A stretch of DNA of 64,000 nucleotides from Comamonadaceae bacterium. Lineage in GTDB: Bacteria; Pseudomonadota; Gammaproteobacteria; Burkholderiales; Burkholderiaceae_C. This document shows, piece after piece, positions 17,112-27,775 of this stretch. A program made the position numbers and the translations under genes. Location: assembly GCA_947453965.1 (NCBI GenBank), contig CANGIQ010000003.1, forward strand, positions 110,328 to 174,327, in the 5' to 3' direction. The stretch's first letter is position 1; every line of letters starts with the position of its first letter. Under the pieces are notes generated by a model that had not been told where the DNA came from, searched no databases, and saw nothing but the letters and a program-made list of their open reading frames with translations.

Positions 17112-19178
17112 ATGGCAAACACCCAACAAATGGCCAGCGCAATTCGCGCCTTGGCAATGGACGCTGTACAACAAGCCAATTCAGGACACCCCGGTGCGCC
17201 CATGGGCATGGCCGATATGGCCGTCGCCTTGTGGGGTGACCACCTGCGTCACAACCCCAAGAACCCCCATTGGTTGAACCGCGACCGCTTTGTGCTCTCC
17301 AACGGCCACGGCTCGATGCTGATTTACGCCTTGTTGCACCTCACCGGTTATGACTTGCCCATGAGCGAGTTGAAGAACTTCCGCGTGCTGCACAGCAAAA
17401 CGGCGGGCCACCCCGAAGTCGGCGTCACGCCCGGTGTAGAAACCACCACCGGCCCCTTGGGCCAAGGCATCACCAATGCGGTGGGCATGGCGCTGGCAGA
17501 AAAGCTGTTGGCGGCAGAGTTCAACCGCGAAGGCCACGACATCGTCGACCACCACACCTATGCCTTCATGGGCGACGGTTGCTTGATGGAAGGCATCAGC
17601 CACGAAGCCTGCTCACTGGCTGGCGCGTGGAAGCTGAACAAGCTGATCGCTTTGTACGACGACAACGGCATCTCCATCGACGGCCAAGTGGCCCCTTGGT
17701 TTGCCGACAACACACCCGCGCGCTTCAAGGCCTATGGCTGGCAAGTGATCGGCCCGATCGACGGCCACGACGCGGCAGCGGTCAGCCAAGCCATTGCCAC
17801 CGCTAAGCGGAGCGCCGACAAGCCGACCTTGATCGTGTGCAAAACCAGCATCGGCAAAGGCAGCCCCAACCGCGCAGACACGGCCAAAGCCCACGGCGAG
17901 CCCTTGGGCGCCGAAGAAATTGCCTTGACCCGCGCCGCCATCGGCTGGAACCACGCCCCCTTCGAGGTACCGAAAGAGGTGTATGCCGATTGGAACGCTG
18001 CGGCCAAAGGCAAGGCGCAAGAAGCCGAGTGGAAAACTGCGTTCGCCGCCTACAAAGCCGCGCACCCCGCCTTGGCCAAAGAGCTGCTGCGCCGCATGGC
18101 GGGCGAGTTGCCCAAGAACTTTGCACAAACCGTGGTCGACACCGTCATTGGCGCCCACACCAAGGCCGAAACCGTGGCCAGCCGCAAGGCCAGCCAATTG
18201 GCTCTGGAAGCCTTCACCGCCGCCTTGCCCGAACTCTTGGGCGGCAGCGCGGACTTGACCGGCTCGAACCTGACCAACACCAAATCCACCCCGAACCTGC
18301 GTGTGGACTTGGCCGGTCGCGTGGTGAAAAACGAAGCAGGCCAAGGTGGCCGCCACATCAACTACGGCGTGCGCGAGTTCGGCATGGCCGCCATCATGAA
18401 CGGCGTGGCGCTGCATGGCGGCTTCATCCCTTACGGTGGCACCTTCTTGACGTTCAGCGACTACTCGCGCAACGCGATCCGCATGGCGGCGTTGATGAAG
18501 CAACGCATCATCCATGTGTTCACCCACGACTCGATTGGTTTGGGCGAAGACGGCCCCACCCACCAGTCAATTGAGCACGCGGCGTCGCTGCGTTTGATTC
18601 CCAACCTCGACGTGTGGCGTCCTGCCGACACCGCTGAAACCGCGGTGGCTTGGGCTGTCGCACTGCAAAACCAACACAAGCCCACGGCCTTGTTGCTGAG
18701 CCGCCAAAACCTCCCTTACCTGCCCAAGGGTGATGCGACCCCACACAAGACAGCTGGCGATGTCTCTGGCCTCGACGCCATCAACAAAGGTGCTTATGTG
18801 CTCGCCGAGCCGAGCGAAGTGGGTCTGAAGAAAAAGGCGCAAGCCGTCATCTTGGCCACTGGCTCTGAAGTGCAATTGGCCTTGAAGGCGCAAGCCTTGT
18901 TGGCCGAGAAAAAGATTGCCGTGCGCGTGGTGTCTGTCCCCAGCACCACCACCTTTGACCGTCAAAGCGTGGCCTACAAAGCCGCTGTGTTGCCCGCTGG
19001 CGTTCCCCGCATTGCGGTGGAAATGGGCTCCACCGATGGCTGGTGGAAGTACGGCGTGTCGGCTGTGGTCGGCATTGACACCTACGGTGAGTCAGCCCCA
19101 GCGCCTGTGCTGTTCAAGCACTTCGGCTTCACACCTGAAAACGTGGCGGAAACGGTGCAAGCCGTGTTGGCCCACTGA
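17112..19178 (+). CDS. tkt: Transketolase
   Basis: A 688-residue thiamine-diphosphate enzyme of the pentose phosphate pathway (and Calvin cycle where present). It starts at ATG 17112 ([12 protein letters not shown]) with CGGAG upstream; the in-frame extension to 16977 is non-coding sequence antisense to murU. Family hallmarks: [11 protein letters not shown] near residue 25, the TPP motif [13 protein letters not shown] through DDNGISIDG, the pyrimidine-domain [13 protein letters not shown] with the catalytic Glu, and [14 protein letters not shown]. Length is normal (about 660-690). The gap gene starts 36 bases downstream, so the two central-carbon genes are probably cotranscribed. Confidence 0.95.
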   Translation: MANTQQMASAIRALAMDAVQQANSGHPGAPMGMADMAVALWGDHLRHNPKNPHWLNRDRFVLSNGHGSMLIYALLHLTGYDLPMSELKNFRVLHSKTAGHPEVGVTPGVETTTGPLGQGITNAVGMALAEKLLAAEFNREGHDIVDHHTYAFMGDGCLMEGISHEACSLAGAWKLNKLIALYDDNGISIDGQVAPWFADNTPARFKAYGWQVIGPIDGHDAAAVSQAIATAKRSADKPTLIVCKTSIGKGSPNRADTAKAHGEPLGAEEIALTRAAIGWNHAPFEVPKEVYADWNAAAKGKAQEAEWKTAFAAYKAAHPALAKELLRRMAGELPKNFAQTVVDTVIGAHTKAETVASRKASQLALEAFTAALPELLGGSADLTGSNLTNTKSTPNLRVDLAGRVVKNEAGQGGRHINYGVREFGMAAIMNGVALHGGFIPYGGTFLTFSDYSRNAIRMAALMKQRIIHVFTHDSIGLGEDGPTHQSIEHAASLRLIPNLDVWRPADTAETAVAWAVALQNQHKPTALLLSRQNLPYLPKGDATPHKTAGDVSGLDAINKGAYVLAEPSEVGLKKKAQAVILATGSEVQLALKAQALLAEKKIAVRVVSVPSTTTFDRQSVAYKAAVLPAGVPRIAVEMGSTDGWWKYGVSAVVGIDTYGESAPAPVLFKHFGFTPENVAETVQAVLAH

Positions 19179-19202
19179 GCAAGTTTTGATTTTTAACTTT
19201 AG

Positions 19203-20213
<1,011 letters not shown>

Positions 20214-20257
20214 CAGGCCATCACGCTTTGCACTTGGTGTGCTGAGCGTCTGAGAAC

Positions 20258-20292
20258 AACGCCAGTGCTGCTAAGTGCTGGCGTTTTGCTTT
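20258..20292 (+). terminator. Rho-independent terminator after gap
   Basis: A 12-bp stem with two G-T pairs (20258-20269 with 20274-20285) and a 4-base loop is followed by TTTTGCTTTT. It separates tkt-gap from the ammonium transporter. Confidence 0.78.
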
Positions 20293-20326
20293 TGGCGAGC
20301 ACATCTTTGTGGCAAACATGGTTGAT

Positions 20327-20344
20327 TTGGTGCATTTTTTGCAT
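20327..20344 (+). promoter_or_regulatory. Candidate sigma-54 (-24/-12) promoter for the ammonium transporter
   Basis: TTGGTGCATTTTTTGCAT has the invariant GG (20329-20330) and GC (20341-20342) exactly ten bases apart, and agrees with most of the sigma-54 consensus. It lies 70 bases upstream of the amt start codon. Nitrogen-limited control of amt by NtrC and sigma-54 is well known in proteobacteria. No NtrC site was identified by eye. Confidence 0.6.
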
Positions 20345-20414
20345 ACATCCGGTGCGATTCTCAGAAATTGCGTGAAAACGCACCAAATAAGCACAAATCA
20401 TCCAAGGAAAAACA

Positions 20415-21617
20415 ATGGACGCACTGAAACAGGGCGCTGACGCTCTATTTATTCTGCTCGGAGCCATCATGGTGTTGGCCATGCACGCAGGCTTTGCATT
20501 TTTAGAGCTGGGCACGGTTCGCAAAAAAAATCAGGTCAATGCCCTGGTCAAAATTTTGGTCGACTTTTGCGTGTCCACGGTGGCTTACTTTGTGGTCGGC
20601 TACGGCGTGGCGTATGGCGCGAGCTTCATGATCGGCGCCGAATCTCTGGCCGCCAAAAATGGCTATGAATTGGTGAAATTCTTTTTCTTGCTGACGTTTG
20701 CGGCAGCCATTCCTGCCATCATTTCGGGCGGCATTGCCGAGCGCGCCAAGTTTTGGCCTCAGCTGATTGCCACGGCGGTGATCGTGGGTTTTGTGTATCC
20801 CTTCTTTGAAGGCATCGCATGGAACCAGCATTTCGGCATCCAGGCTTGGCTCAAAGCCGTGACCGGTGAAGAGTTTCACGACTTTGCCGGTTCTGTTGTG
20901 GTGCACGCCGTGGGTGGCTGGATTGCTTTGCCCGCCGTGCTCTTGCTAGGCGCACGCAGCAACCGCTACCGCAAAGATGGCGCCATCTCTGCGCATCCCC
21001 CATCCAGCATTCCGTTCCTGGCTTTGGGTGCATGGATTTTGATCGTGGGCTGGTTTGGTTTCAACGTGATGAGCGCGCAAACGCTGGACAAGATTTCTGG
21101 CTTGGTCGCCGTCAACTCCTTGATGGCCATGGTGGGCGGCACCTTGGTGGCCTTGGTGTTGGGCAAAAACGACCCAGGCTTTGTGCACAACGGCCCCTTA
21201 GCTGGCTTGGTCGCAGTGTGTGCGGGCTCAGACCTGATGCACCCCATGGGCGCGCTGGTGGTGGGCGCGGTGGCCGGCGCGATTTTTGTGGTGATGTTCA
21301 CGTTGACCCAAAACAAATGGCGCATCGACGACGTGTTGGGGGTGTGGCCCTTGCACGGTTTGTGCGGCACATGGGGTGGCATTGCCGCCGGTATTTTTGG
21401 CGCCCAGTCGCTCGGTGGTTTAGGTGGCGTGAGTTTGAATGCGCAGCTCATGGGCACTGCCATGGGTGTGGTGTGGGCTTTGGGCAGCGGCTTCGTGGTG
21501 TACGGCATCTTGAAAATGACGCTTGGTTTGCGCATGAGCCAAGAGGAAGAATTTGAAGGCGCGGACTTGTCGATTCATAAGATCAGTGCGTCGCCAGAGC
21601 GTGAATCGAGCTGGTAA
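20415..21617 (+). CDS. amt: Ammonium transporter (Amt/MEP/Rh family)
   Basis: A 400-residue inner-membrane channel with about eleven hydrophobic segments. The twin pore histidines are visible in GSVVVHAVGGW and in WPLHGLCGTWGG, and the Phe-gate region in GGIAERAKFW. It lacks the cleavable signal peptide found in some AmtB proteins; the first residues (MDALKQGADALF) run directly into the first helix. No glnK gene is adjacent, unlike the usual glnK-amtB pair. The C-terminal tail (LRMSQEEEFEGADLSIH) resembles the regulatory tail that contacts GlnK. It is preceded by a sigma-54-like promoter, so it is probably made under nitrogen limitation. Confidence 0.92.
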   Translation: MDALKQGADALFILLGAIMVLAMHAGFAFLELGTVRKKNQVNALVKILVDFCVSTVAYFVVGYGVAYGASFMIGAESLAAKNGYELVKFFFLLTFAAAIPAIISGGIAERAKFWPQLIATAVIVGFVYPFFEGIAWNQHFGIQAWLKAVTGEEFHDFAGSVVVHAVGGWIALPAVLLLGARSNRYRKDGAISAHPPSSIPFLALGAWILIVGWFGFNVMSAQTLDKISGLVAVNSLMAMVGGTLVALVLGKNDPGFVHNGPLAGLVAVCAGSDLMHPMGALVVGAVAGAIFVVMFTLTQNKWRIDDVLGVWPLHGLCGTWGGIAAGIFGAQSLGGLGGVSLNAQLMGTAMGVVWALGSGFVVYGILKMTLGLRMSQEEEFEGADLSIHKISASPERESSW

Positions 21618-21810
21618 GCCGCATGAATTGTGGTTTTTCGCACATGAATTCGTTGAATTACAGGTAAACGCTTGGTTTTTTCGAAGACTTGTGCTCCATA
21701 ATGGCTCTCGCCGTGTCAATGCTGAGGTATTCACACGGTGTGTTTGGTGATCGGTCAGTTTCGGTTCGGGACTCCATCGCTTTATTTTTGTGTTTTAAGG
21801 AGTCCCTTTC

Positions 21811-22251
21811 ATGGGCAATAAACTGTACGTCGGCAACTTGCCGTACTCTGTACGCGACAGCGATCTTGAGCAGTCTTTTGGACAGTTCGGTGCTGTGACC
21901 AGCGCCAAAGTCATGATGGAGCGCGATACCGGCCGTTCCAAAGGTTTTGGTTTTGTGGAAATGGGCAGCGATGCCGAAGCACAAGCGGCCATCGAAGGCA
22001 TGAACGGCGCACCTTTGGGTGGTCGTAGCCTGGTGGTGAACGAAGCACGTCCGATGGAGCCACGTCCTCCCCGTACGGGCGGCGGCGGCTACGGTGGTGG
22101 CGGTCGTGAAGGCGGCGGCGGTGGCGGCGGTTTCCGTAGCCCCTACGGCGGCGGCGGTCGCAGTGGTGGCGGCGGCGGTGGCGGCTACGGTGGTGGCGGT
22201 CGCGAAGGCGGCGGCGGCCGTGGTGGTTTCGGTGGTGGCAGCAGCTACTGA
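21811..22251 (+). CDS. RRM RNA-binding protein with a glycine/arginine-rich tail
   Basis: A 146-residue protein with one RNA recognition motif: RNP2 is LYVGNL (residues 5-10) and RNP1 is KGFGFVEM near residue 45. After residue 86 the chain is almost entirely Gly, Arg, Tyr and Ser in GGGYGGGGREGGGG-like repeats and ends GGSSY. This layout is that of the cold-inducible Rbp proteins of cyanobacteria and proteobacteria. The AAGGAG ribosome site is strong. The 193 bases upstream of the start contain no gene and allow a long 5' leader, which would suit cold-regulated translation, though I see no specific motif. A terminator follows directly. Confidence 0.9.
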   Translation: MGNKLYVGNLPYSVRDSDLEQSFGQFGAVTSAKVMMERDTGRSKGFGFVEMGSDAEAQAAIEGMNGAPLGGRSLVVNEARPMEPRPPRTGGGGYGGGGREGGGGGGGFRSPYGGGGRSGGGGGGGYGGGGREGGGGRGGFGGGSSY

Positions 22252-22273
22252 TCGATCTGCTTCACTGCAAATC

Positions 22274-22299
22274 AAAAGGCTCCCTCGGGAGCCTTTTTT
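22274..22299 (+). terminator. Rho-independent terminator after the RRM gene
   Basis: An 11-bp stem (22274-22284 with 22287-22297) ends in TTTTTTC. It sits between convergent genes (RRM and lptC) and could act on both strands. Confidence 0.88.
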
Positions 22300-22331
22300 C
22301 TTGACCGTCTTATTTAGCGCCGCGTTGCGCA

Positions 22332-22967
22332 CTACGGCTTAGCTTGCCGTGGCGCCAAGGCGCCTCGCACACGACCATTGAGTTGCAGTGTTCCGTCAAG
22401 GTTGTCGTAGGTCATGCGCTCTGCGGTGAAGCGGTCCCGTCCACCACGAATCAACTCCACGGGCAAATGCGTGCGCACAGTTTCTGTGTTCGCATAGAGA
22501 TGCAAAAACTCGCTGCGCAATTCGCTGCGTGGCAGCATGATGCCCTGCGCGGTTTTCAGGGCCTCGCGCACGACCACCGCCTTGTCGAACAGCTGGGCTT
22601 CTGAACCATCGGCATTGATCAATCCCCTTCCGCTTTGGCCCGTTGTCAGGCGGCCTTCGGCGTTGTAAGCGCGGATGCGGATCTGATCGATCTCCAAGGT
22701 ATCGGTGTCTGGGTAATGACGCCCCTCGGCGCCGACGATTTCGCTTTTGAGTTGGCCCTGCGCATCAAACACTTTGACCGAGAAGTCGCGCATGAAGTAA
22801 TCGGGCACATGACGGGGTGCCGCTTCAAGCGCCGTTTCGCTGACCGAGGGCGTGTTGCGCACCAACCAATAGGTGACCATCGCCATCACACCCATGAGCA
22901 CAATGGGTAAATACACCGCCATGTGGTCCCACACGCGGCGCACACGCAACAGCAAGGAAGGCGCCAT
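22332..22967 (-). CDS. lptC: LPS export protein LptC
   Basis: A 211-residue single-span inner-membrane protein with a periplasmic beta-jellyroll that passes LPS from LptBFG to LptA. One hydrophobic segment (YLPIVLMGVMAMVTYWLV) is followed by a domain with YFMRDFSVKVFDAQGQL and the C-terminal TYDNLDGTLQLNGRVRG. The start ATG 22967 overlaps the kdsC stop by one base (TGATG); an alternative ATG at 22985 would overlap by 19. The family is poorly conserved, so context (kdsD-kdsC-lptC) is important. The usual next genes lptA and lptB are not here; the convergent RRM gene follows instead. Confidence 0.85.
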   Translation of the reverse strand: MAPSLLLRVRRVWDHMAVYLPIVLMGVMAMVTYWLVRNTPSVSETALEAAPRHVPDYFMRDFSVKVFDAQGQLKSEIVGAEGRHYPDTDTLEIDQIRIRAYNAEGRLTTGQSGRGLINADGSEAQLFDKAVVVREALKTAQGIMLPRSELRSEFLHLYANTETVRTHLPVELIRGGRDRFTAERMTYDNLDGTLQLNGRVRGALAPRQAKP

Positions 22968-23527
22968 CAGAGGTAACGCCGCCATAAATCGGCATAGCGG
23001 CCAGAGGCCACCAGCAGCACGTCACAGAACTCACGCGCTGCGCCGTGACCGCCCTCACGCTCGGTGACGTGATGTGCAATCGCCTTGACCTCGACATGCG
23101 CATTGGACGGCGCACATGCAAACGCCACCCGCGTCATGACCGCCATGTCTGGCCAGTCGTCGCCCATGTGCGCGGCTTGAGACCAATCCAAGCCCAAGGT
23201 CTTGAGAATTTCAGCAGCGGCAGGGGCTTTGTCTTCGGTGCCATAGCGCACGTGTTCAATGCCCAAGGCATGGAGGCGTGTGCGCAAGGCGGCACTGTCG
23301 CGGCCGGTGATCACGGCCGGGGTAATGCCCACTTCCTTGAGCAACTTCAAGCCTTGACCGTCGAGGGTGGAAAAACGCTTCATGGTTTCGCCCGCTTCGG
23401 TGAAGTGCAAGCCACCGTCGGTGAGCACGCCGTCCACATCAAAGAAGGCCACGCGCACACCTTGGGCGCGCAACAACAGGGCAGGATCAATCTGCAGGGC
23501 GGGCGTGGTGTGGGTGTGATGTGTCAT
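22967..23527 (-). CDS. kdsC: 3-deoxy-D-manno-octulosonate-8-phosphate phosphatase KdsC
   Basis: A 186-residue HAD-superfamily phosphatase that hydrolyses KDO-8-phosphate, the third step of KDO synthesis for LPS. It has HAD motif I FFDVDGVLTDGG (nucleophile Asp), motif II in VITGRDS, the conserved Lys in TEDKAPAA and motif IV GDDWPDMAVM. It has no cap domain, as expected for the tetrameric C0 class. The start ATG 23527 overlaps the kdsD stop by one base; the longer open frame to 23575 lies inside kdsD. The three genes kdsD, kdsC and lptC are therefore translationally coupled. Confidence 0.94.
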   Translation of the reverse strand: MTHHTHTTPALQIDPALLLRAQGVRVAFFDVDGVLTDGGLHFTEAGETMKRFSTLDGQGLKLLKEVGITPAVITGRDSAALRTRLHALGIEHVRYGTEDKAPAAAEILKTLGLDWSQAAHMGDDWPDMAVMTRVAFACAPSNAHVEVKAIAHHVTEREGGHGAAREFCDVLLVASGRYADLWRRYL

Positions 23528-24540
23528 CAAATCACTTTCGCACGCATCAGGTCGTTGGTGTTGAGCGCGCCGCACAACACACCTTGCGCGTCCACCACCA
23601 ACACGCTGGTGATGCGGTGCAGCTCCATCAGTTCCGCGGCCTCTGCCGCCAAGGCGGTGGCGCGCACCGTGCGTGGATGACGGTGCATGACTTGTTCTGC
23701 CGTCAGTTGGCGCATGTCGGTGCCTTTTTCGATCAAGCGACGCAAATCACCATCGGTGAACACGCCCAACACTTTTTGATCTTCATCGACGACCGCCGAG
23801 GCCCCCAAACCTTTGGCGCTCATCTCACGCATCAATTCGCTGAAGCTGGCCGTGGGCAACACATGGGGCACGGCATCGCCGCTGCGCATGACGTCGCTCA
23901 CATGCGTGAGCAAGCGTCGACCCAAGGAGCCTCCGGGGTGCGAGCGTGCAAAGTCTTCGGCTCTGAAGCCGCGTGCATCGAGCAAGGCCACGGCCAGCGC
24001 ATCACCCAGCGCCATTTGTGCGGTGGTGCTGGCCGTTGGCGCCAAGTTCAAGGGGCAGGCCTCTTTGGCCACGCCGCTGTCGAGCACGATGTCGGCATGG
24101 TTGGCCAGCGTCGATTGGGCGCCGCCCGTGATCGCCACCAAAGGCACACCTTGGCGTTTGAGGACGGGCAAGATGGCCGCGAGTTCATCGCTTTCGCCGC
24201 TGTTGGAAATGGCAATCACCAAGTCGGTGTCTTTGACCATGCCCAAGTCGCCATGGCTGGCTTCAGCAGGATGCACAAACATGGCCGGTGTTCCGGTGGA
24301 CGCCAAGGTGGCGGTGATCTTGCGGCCCACATGGCCGCTTTTGCCCATGCCCATGACCACCACGCGTCCCTTGACGTTGAGAATGGCACGAACCGCCTGC
24401 ACAAAGGTCGGTGATAAGCGGTGTTGCAAATGGCGAACCGCGTCGGCTTCGATGTCGAGGGTGTCGTGGGCCAGCCGCAAAATGCGCTGGTCGTCCACCT
24501 GCGCAACCGCGTGGGTGGCCTGTGCATGGGTTTGGGTCAT
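23527..24540 (-). CDS. kdsD: D-arabinose 5-phosphate isomerase KdsD/KpsF (SIS plus two CBS domains)
   Basis: A 337-residue isomerase converting ribulose-5-phosphate to arabinose-5-phosphate, the first committed sugar for KDO. The SIS domain occupies about residues 40-175 (VVVMGMGKSGHVGRKI, then HPAEASHGDLGM and SNSGES). Two CBS domains follow (around MRSGDAVPHV and MHRHPRTVRA). Length and order are typical. It is the first gene of the kdsD-kdsC-lptC operon and begins 28 bases from the end of mnmE on the same strand. Confidence 0.94.
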   Translation of the reverse strand: MTQTHAQATHAVAQVDDQRILRLAHDTLDIEADAVRHLQHRLSPTFVQAVRAILNVKGRVVVMGMGKSGHVGRKITATLASTGTPAMFVHPAEASHGDLGMVKDTDLVIAISNSGESDELAAILPVLKRQGVPLVAITGGAQSTLANHADIVLDSGVAKEACPLNLAPTASTTAQMALGDALAVALLDARGFRAEDFARSHPGGSLGRRLLTHVSDVMRSGDAVPHVLPTASFSELMREMSAKGLGASAVVDEDQKVLGVFTDGDLRRLIEKGTDMRQLTAEQVMHRHPRTVRATALAAEAAELMELHRITSVLVVDAQGVLCGALNTNDLMRAKVI

Positions 24541-24568
24541 GCCTGCATTTTATCGACCAGGGCGACTT

Positions 24569-26008
24569 TCACTTGCCAATGCAGAAACTGGAAAAGATCA
24601 CGCCCAACAAGTCGTCCGAGCTGAACTCGCCCGTGATGTTGTTGAGCGCGTTTTGCGACAAACGCAATTCTTCGGCCAACAAGTCCAAGGCAGGCACCTG
24701 CGCCTGCAAGCAGGCGTTGGCTTGCATGAGGTGGGTGTCCACCTGGTGAAGGGCTTGTACATGGCGCTCTCGGGCCATGAAGAGGCCTTCGGCGCTGCCG
24801 CCCTGCCAGCCCACCACGTCGAGCAGCTGTTGGCGCAGCGCAGGCAAGCCTTCACCGGTTTTGGCCGACAGTGTCAAGGCGTGCGCTGGGTTCGCCGGCG
24901 TAGGGTGCTCGGTTGCTTGCTTGCTGGTTGTCGCGTCGGCCTTGTTCCACAGATGCAGCACAGGCACGTGCGTCGCCACCCGATCTTGCAAGGTGGCTTG
25001 AATGAGTGCGTCCGCATCGCGGTAACCTGCCTCGCCTTGACGTGTGAGGTCGTGCAAGAACAGCACGGCATCGGCTTGACCAATTTGGTCCCAGGCGCGG
25101 GCAATGCCTATGCGCTCGACTTCGTCAACGTCGGGGTGGTCACGCAAGCCCGCTGTGTCCACCACGTGCAAAGGCACGCCCTCAATTTGAATGGTTTGCT
25201 GCACCACGTCACGGGTGGTGCCCGCAATGGGCGTCACGATGGCCAACTCTGTCCCTGCCAAGGCATTGAGCAGTGAGCTTTTGCCCGCGTTGGGTTGACC
25301 TGCAATGACGACGCGAATGCCTTCGCGCAGCAACGCACCTTGCCGTGTTTTTTGCATCACACGCGTGAGGTGTTCTTGCAAGCGCGTGAGCTGGCCTTGT
25401 GCATCGGCTTGTTTGAGAAAGTCGATGTCTTCTTCTGGAAAATCCAGCGTCGCTTCGACCAGCATGCGCAGATGTATCAAGGCGTCGCGCAATTGGTGAA
25501 TTTCGTGCGAGAAAGCGCCCGCCAAAGAGCGGCTCGCGCTGCGGGCCGCCGCTTCGGTGCTGGCATCGATCAAATCGGCCACGGCTTCGGCTTGTGCCAA
25601 ATCGAGCTTGTGGTTCAAAAAAGCACGTTGTGTGAATTCACCGGGTTGCGCCAAACGCAGGCCCGGCAACAAGGCCTGTGCTTGTGCGTCTTGCGTTGCG
25701 GCGACCGCCAAACAACGTGCGAGTAACAGTTGCAAGACCACCGGGCCACCGTGTGCCTGTAACTCCAACACGTCTTCACCGGTGTAGCTGTGAGGGCCAG
25801 CGAAGTACAGGGCCAGCACGTGGTCAATCGGTGCGCCATGTGCGTCGGCAATGGGCAAATAGGTGGCCTCACGCGGCTTGAGGTGACGGCCACACAAGGC
25901 TTGCACCCATGGTGCGAGTTTTTTGCCGCTCACGCGCACAATGCCGACCGCACCTCGACCGGGTGCGGTGGCAATGGCAATGATGGGCGCGTCGTGTTGT
26001 GAAAGCAT
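24569..26008 (-). CDS. mnmE: tRNA modification GTPase MnmE (TrmE)
   Basis: A 479-residue G protein that works with MnmG to modify wobble uridine 34 of several tRNAs. The N-terminal tetrahydrofolate-binding domain is followed by the helical domain (FPEEDIDF), the G domain (G1 [10 protein letters not shown]3 DTAG, G4 NKAD), and the C-terminal catalytic CIGK. The start ATG 26008 (MLSQHDAPI) is chosen over an upstream in-frame ATG at 26038, which lies in the yidC terminator. The partner mnmG is in the same window at 46.1 kb, on the other side of the origin. Confidence 0.95.
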   Translation of the reverse strand: MLSQHDAPIIAIATAPGRGAVGIVRVSGKKLAPWVQALCGRHLKPREATYLPIADAHGAPIDHVLALYFAGPHSYTGEDVLELQAHGGPVVLQLLLARCLAVAATQDAQAQALLPGLRLAQPGEFTQRAFLNHKLDLAQAEAVADLIDASTEAAARSASRSLAGAFSHEIHQLRDALIHLRMLVEATLDFPEEDIDFLKQADAQGQLTRLQEHLTRVMQKTRQGALLREGIRVVIAGQPNAGKSSLLNALAGTELAIVTPIAGTTRDVVQQTIQIEGVPLHVVDTAGLRDHPDVDEVERIGIARAWDQIGQADAVLFLHDLTRQGEAGYRDADALIQATLQDRVATHVPVLHLWNKADATTSKQATEHPTPANPAHALTLSAKTGEGLPALRQQLLDVVGWQGGSAEGLFMARERHVQALHQVDTHLMQANACLQAQVPALDLLAEELRLSQNALNNITGEFSSDDLLGVIFSSFCIGK

Positions 26009-26023
26009 GGGGGGATTGTCCAG

Positions 26024-26058
26024 AAAAAAACCCGCCAACCTCTCGGTCTGCGGGTTTT
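26024..26058 (-). terminator. Rho-independent terminator after yidC
   Basis: On the minus strand a 9-bp stem (26058-26050 with 26035-26027) with a 14-base loop runs into a T7 tract. It separates yidC from mnmE. Confidence 0.82.
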
Positions 26059-26077
26059 CTTGATCGGGCGCCTCGGT

Positions 26078-27775
26078 TTAGAACTTGGGCAAATTGAACT
26101 GTGGTGGCACACCCATGCGGGTGTTGATGAGCCACTGCTGAGCAATCGACAACACGTTGTTCGTGATCCAGTACAACACCAAGCCTGCGGGGAAGAAGAA
26201 GAACATCACGCTGAAGGCCAGCGGCATGATCCACATCATCTTGGCTTGCATCGGGTCTGGTGGCGCGGGGTTCAATGCGGTTTGCAACAGCGTGGTCGCC
26301 GTCATCACCAAGGGCAAGATAAAGAACGGATCGGGTGCCGCCAAGTCGTGAATCCAACCCACCCACGGTGCGTTGCGCATTTCAACCGTGGACAACAACA
26401 CCCAGTACAAAGCAATGAAGACAGGAATCTGAATCATGATGGGCAAGCATCCGCCCATCGGATTGACCTTTTCTTCACGGTAGATCTTCATCATCTCCAT
26501 TTGCATTTGTTGCGGGTTGTCTTTGAGGCGTTCGCGCATTTCCATGATGCGGGGATTGACCGCTTTCATCTTGGCCATGCTTTGGTATGCGTGGGCGTTC
26601 AACCAATAGAACGCTGCTTTGAGCAAGACCACCAGCGCCACAATGGACCAGCCCCAGTTATGCAAGAGGCTGTTGAGTTGGTCCACCAGCCAGTACAAGG
26701 GTTTGGCCATGATGGTGAGCCAGCCATAGTCTTTCACCAGCTCCAGGCCTGGGTACAGGGCTTCGAGTTTTTTCTCTTCTTGAGGACCGGCAAAAAAACG
26801 TGATGTCACTGTTTTGGTTGTGCCAGGCGCAATGCTCTCAAGTGGTGTGATCATGCCGACCGAGAACAAATTGGTGTCGATCTTGCGCATGAAGTTCTCA
26901 CGCGGTGTGCCGTCAGGCAACAGCCAAGCACTGGCAAAGTAATGCTGCACCATGGCCACATAGCCATCGTTGGTTTGCTTTTGAAATTCCGCTTTGTCTT
27001 TTTCAATGTCTTTGAATTCGACTTTTTGGTATTTCTTTTCACCCGTGAACACGGCAGGGCCGGTGAAGGTGGAATAGAAAGAAGACTCGCCATCCGGCTT
27101 GTTGCCATCGCGCACCAGCTGGTAGTACAGCTGGGGAGCCACCTCTTGGTTGCTGGTGTTGACAATGTCGTGTTTGACCGCGATGTCGTAGAGGCCGGAC
27201 TTGACAGTGTAGGTCTTGATCAGTTTCACGCCGTTTTGCACGGGCGATTCAAAGGTAATCGACAGCTCTTTGTCATCGGCCTTCAAGATACGTGGACCAG
27301 GACGAACGGTCATCGCCGTTTTGTGTGTGGGCAACGTTGTGCCGGGCACGCTGGCAATCAAGCCTGTTTGGGCCAAATACACGCGTTCTTTGCTGTCGTC
27401 CAGCAACACTTCGTTTTGACCGGGATGGTGCACGTCGATGTGTTTGAGCAGTTCCACGCGCGACAAGGTGCCGCCTTCTGTCTCAAACGTGAGCTTGAAC
27501 ACATCGGTGGTGACGTCGATTTTTTCTTTCGGAGCATCAACACGTGGCTCGTTCACAGGCACGCTGGTGGTTGCGTTGGCCACGGTAGCCACAGGTGCAG
27601 GAACACTTGCTGCCGAAACCCCGCTTGCGCCGGCTTGTGACACCACCGCTTTTTGTGGCGCGGGTGCAGGGAAGAAGGTGGCTTTTTGCCCGTTGTGAAT
27701 CTGCCATTGGTCCCATAACAAGACCATGGAGAAACCAAAAATCACCCACAAAATGGTGCGGCGAATATTGTTCAT
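26078..27775 (-). CDS. yidC: Membrane protein insertase YidC (Oxa1 family)
   Basis: A 565-residue inner-membrane insertase. An N-terminal hydrophobic segment (TILWVIFGFSMVLLW) anchors a periplasmic beta-domain (to about residue 350). The conserved five-helix core follows, with the cytoplasmic hairpin KMKAVNPRIMEMRERL and helices containing GGCLPIMIQIPVFIALYWVL. The conserved positively charged residue of the groove cannot be placed with certainty by eye. It overlaps the yidD stop by four bases and is part of the rpmH-rnpA-yidD-yidC operon found near most bacterial origins. Confidence 0.95.
   Translation of the reverse strand: MNNIRRTILWVIFGFSMVLLWDQWQIHNGQKATFFPAPAPQKAVVSQAGASGVSAASVPAPVATVANATTSVPVNEPRVDAPKEKIDVTTDVFKLTFETEGGTLSRVELLKHIDVHHPGQNEVLLDDSKERVYLAQTGLIASVPGTTLPTHKTAMTVRPGPRILKADDKELSITFESPVQNGVKLIKTYTVKSGLYDIAVKHDIVNTSNQEVAPQLYYQLVRDGNKPDGESSFYSTFTGPAVFTGEKKYQKVEFKDIEKDKAEFQKQTNDGYVAMVQHYFASAWLLPDGTPRENFMRKIDTNLFSVGMITPLESIAPGTTKTVTSRFFAGPQEEKKLEALYPGLELVKDYGWLTIMAKPLYWLVDQLNSLLHNWGWSIVALVVLLKAAFYWLNAHAYQSMAKMKAVNPRIMEMRERLKDNPQQMQMEMMKIYREEKVNPMGGCLPIMIQIPVFIALYWVLLSTVEMRNAPWVGWIHDLAAPDPFFILPLVMTATTLLQTALNPAPPDPMQAKMMWIMPLAFSVMFFFFPAGLVLYWITNNVLSIAQQWLINTRMGVPPQFNLPKF

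Noticed and set aside
21672..21702. Sigma-70 promoter for the RRM gene (TTGGTT and CATAAT)
   Set aside because: Spacing is 19 bases and the -35 match is weak; not enough to call.
22081..22240. CRISPR-like or tandem DNA repeat
   Set aside because: The repeats are irregular GGC-type codons encoding a Gly-rich tail, without spacers.
22094..22342. Ala/Val-rich 82-residue open frame
   Set aside because: Frame-shifted reading of the glycine codon repeats in the RRM gene.
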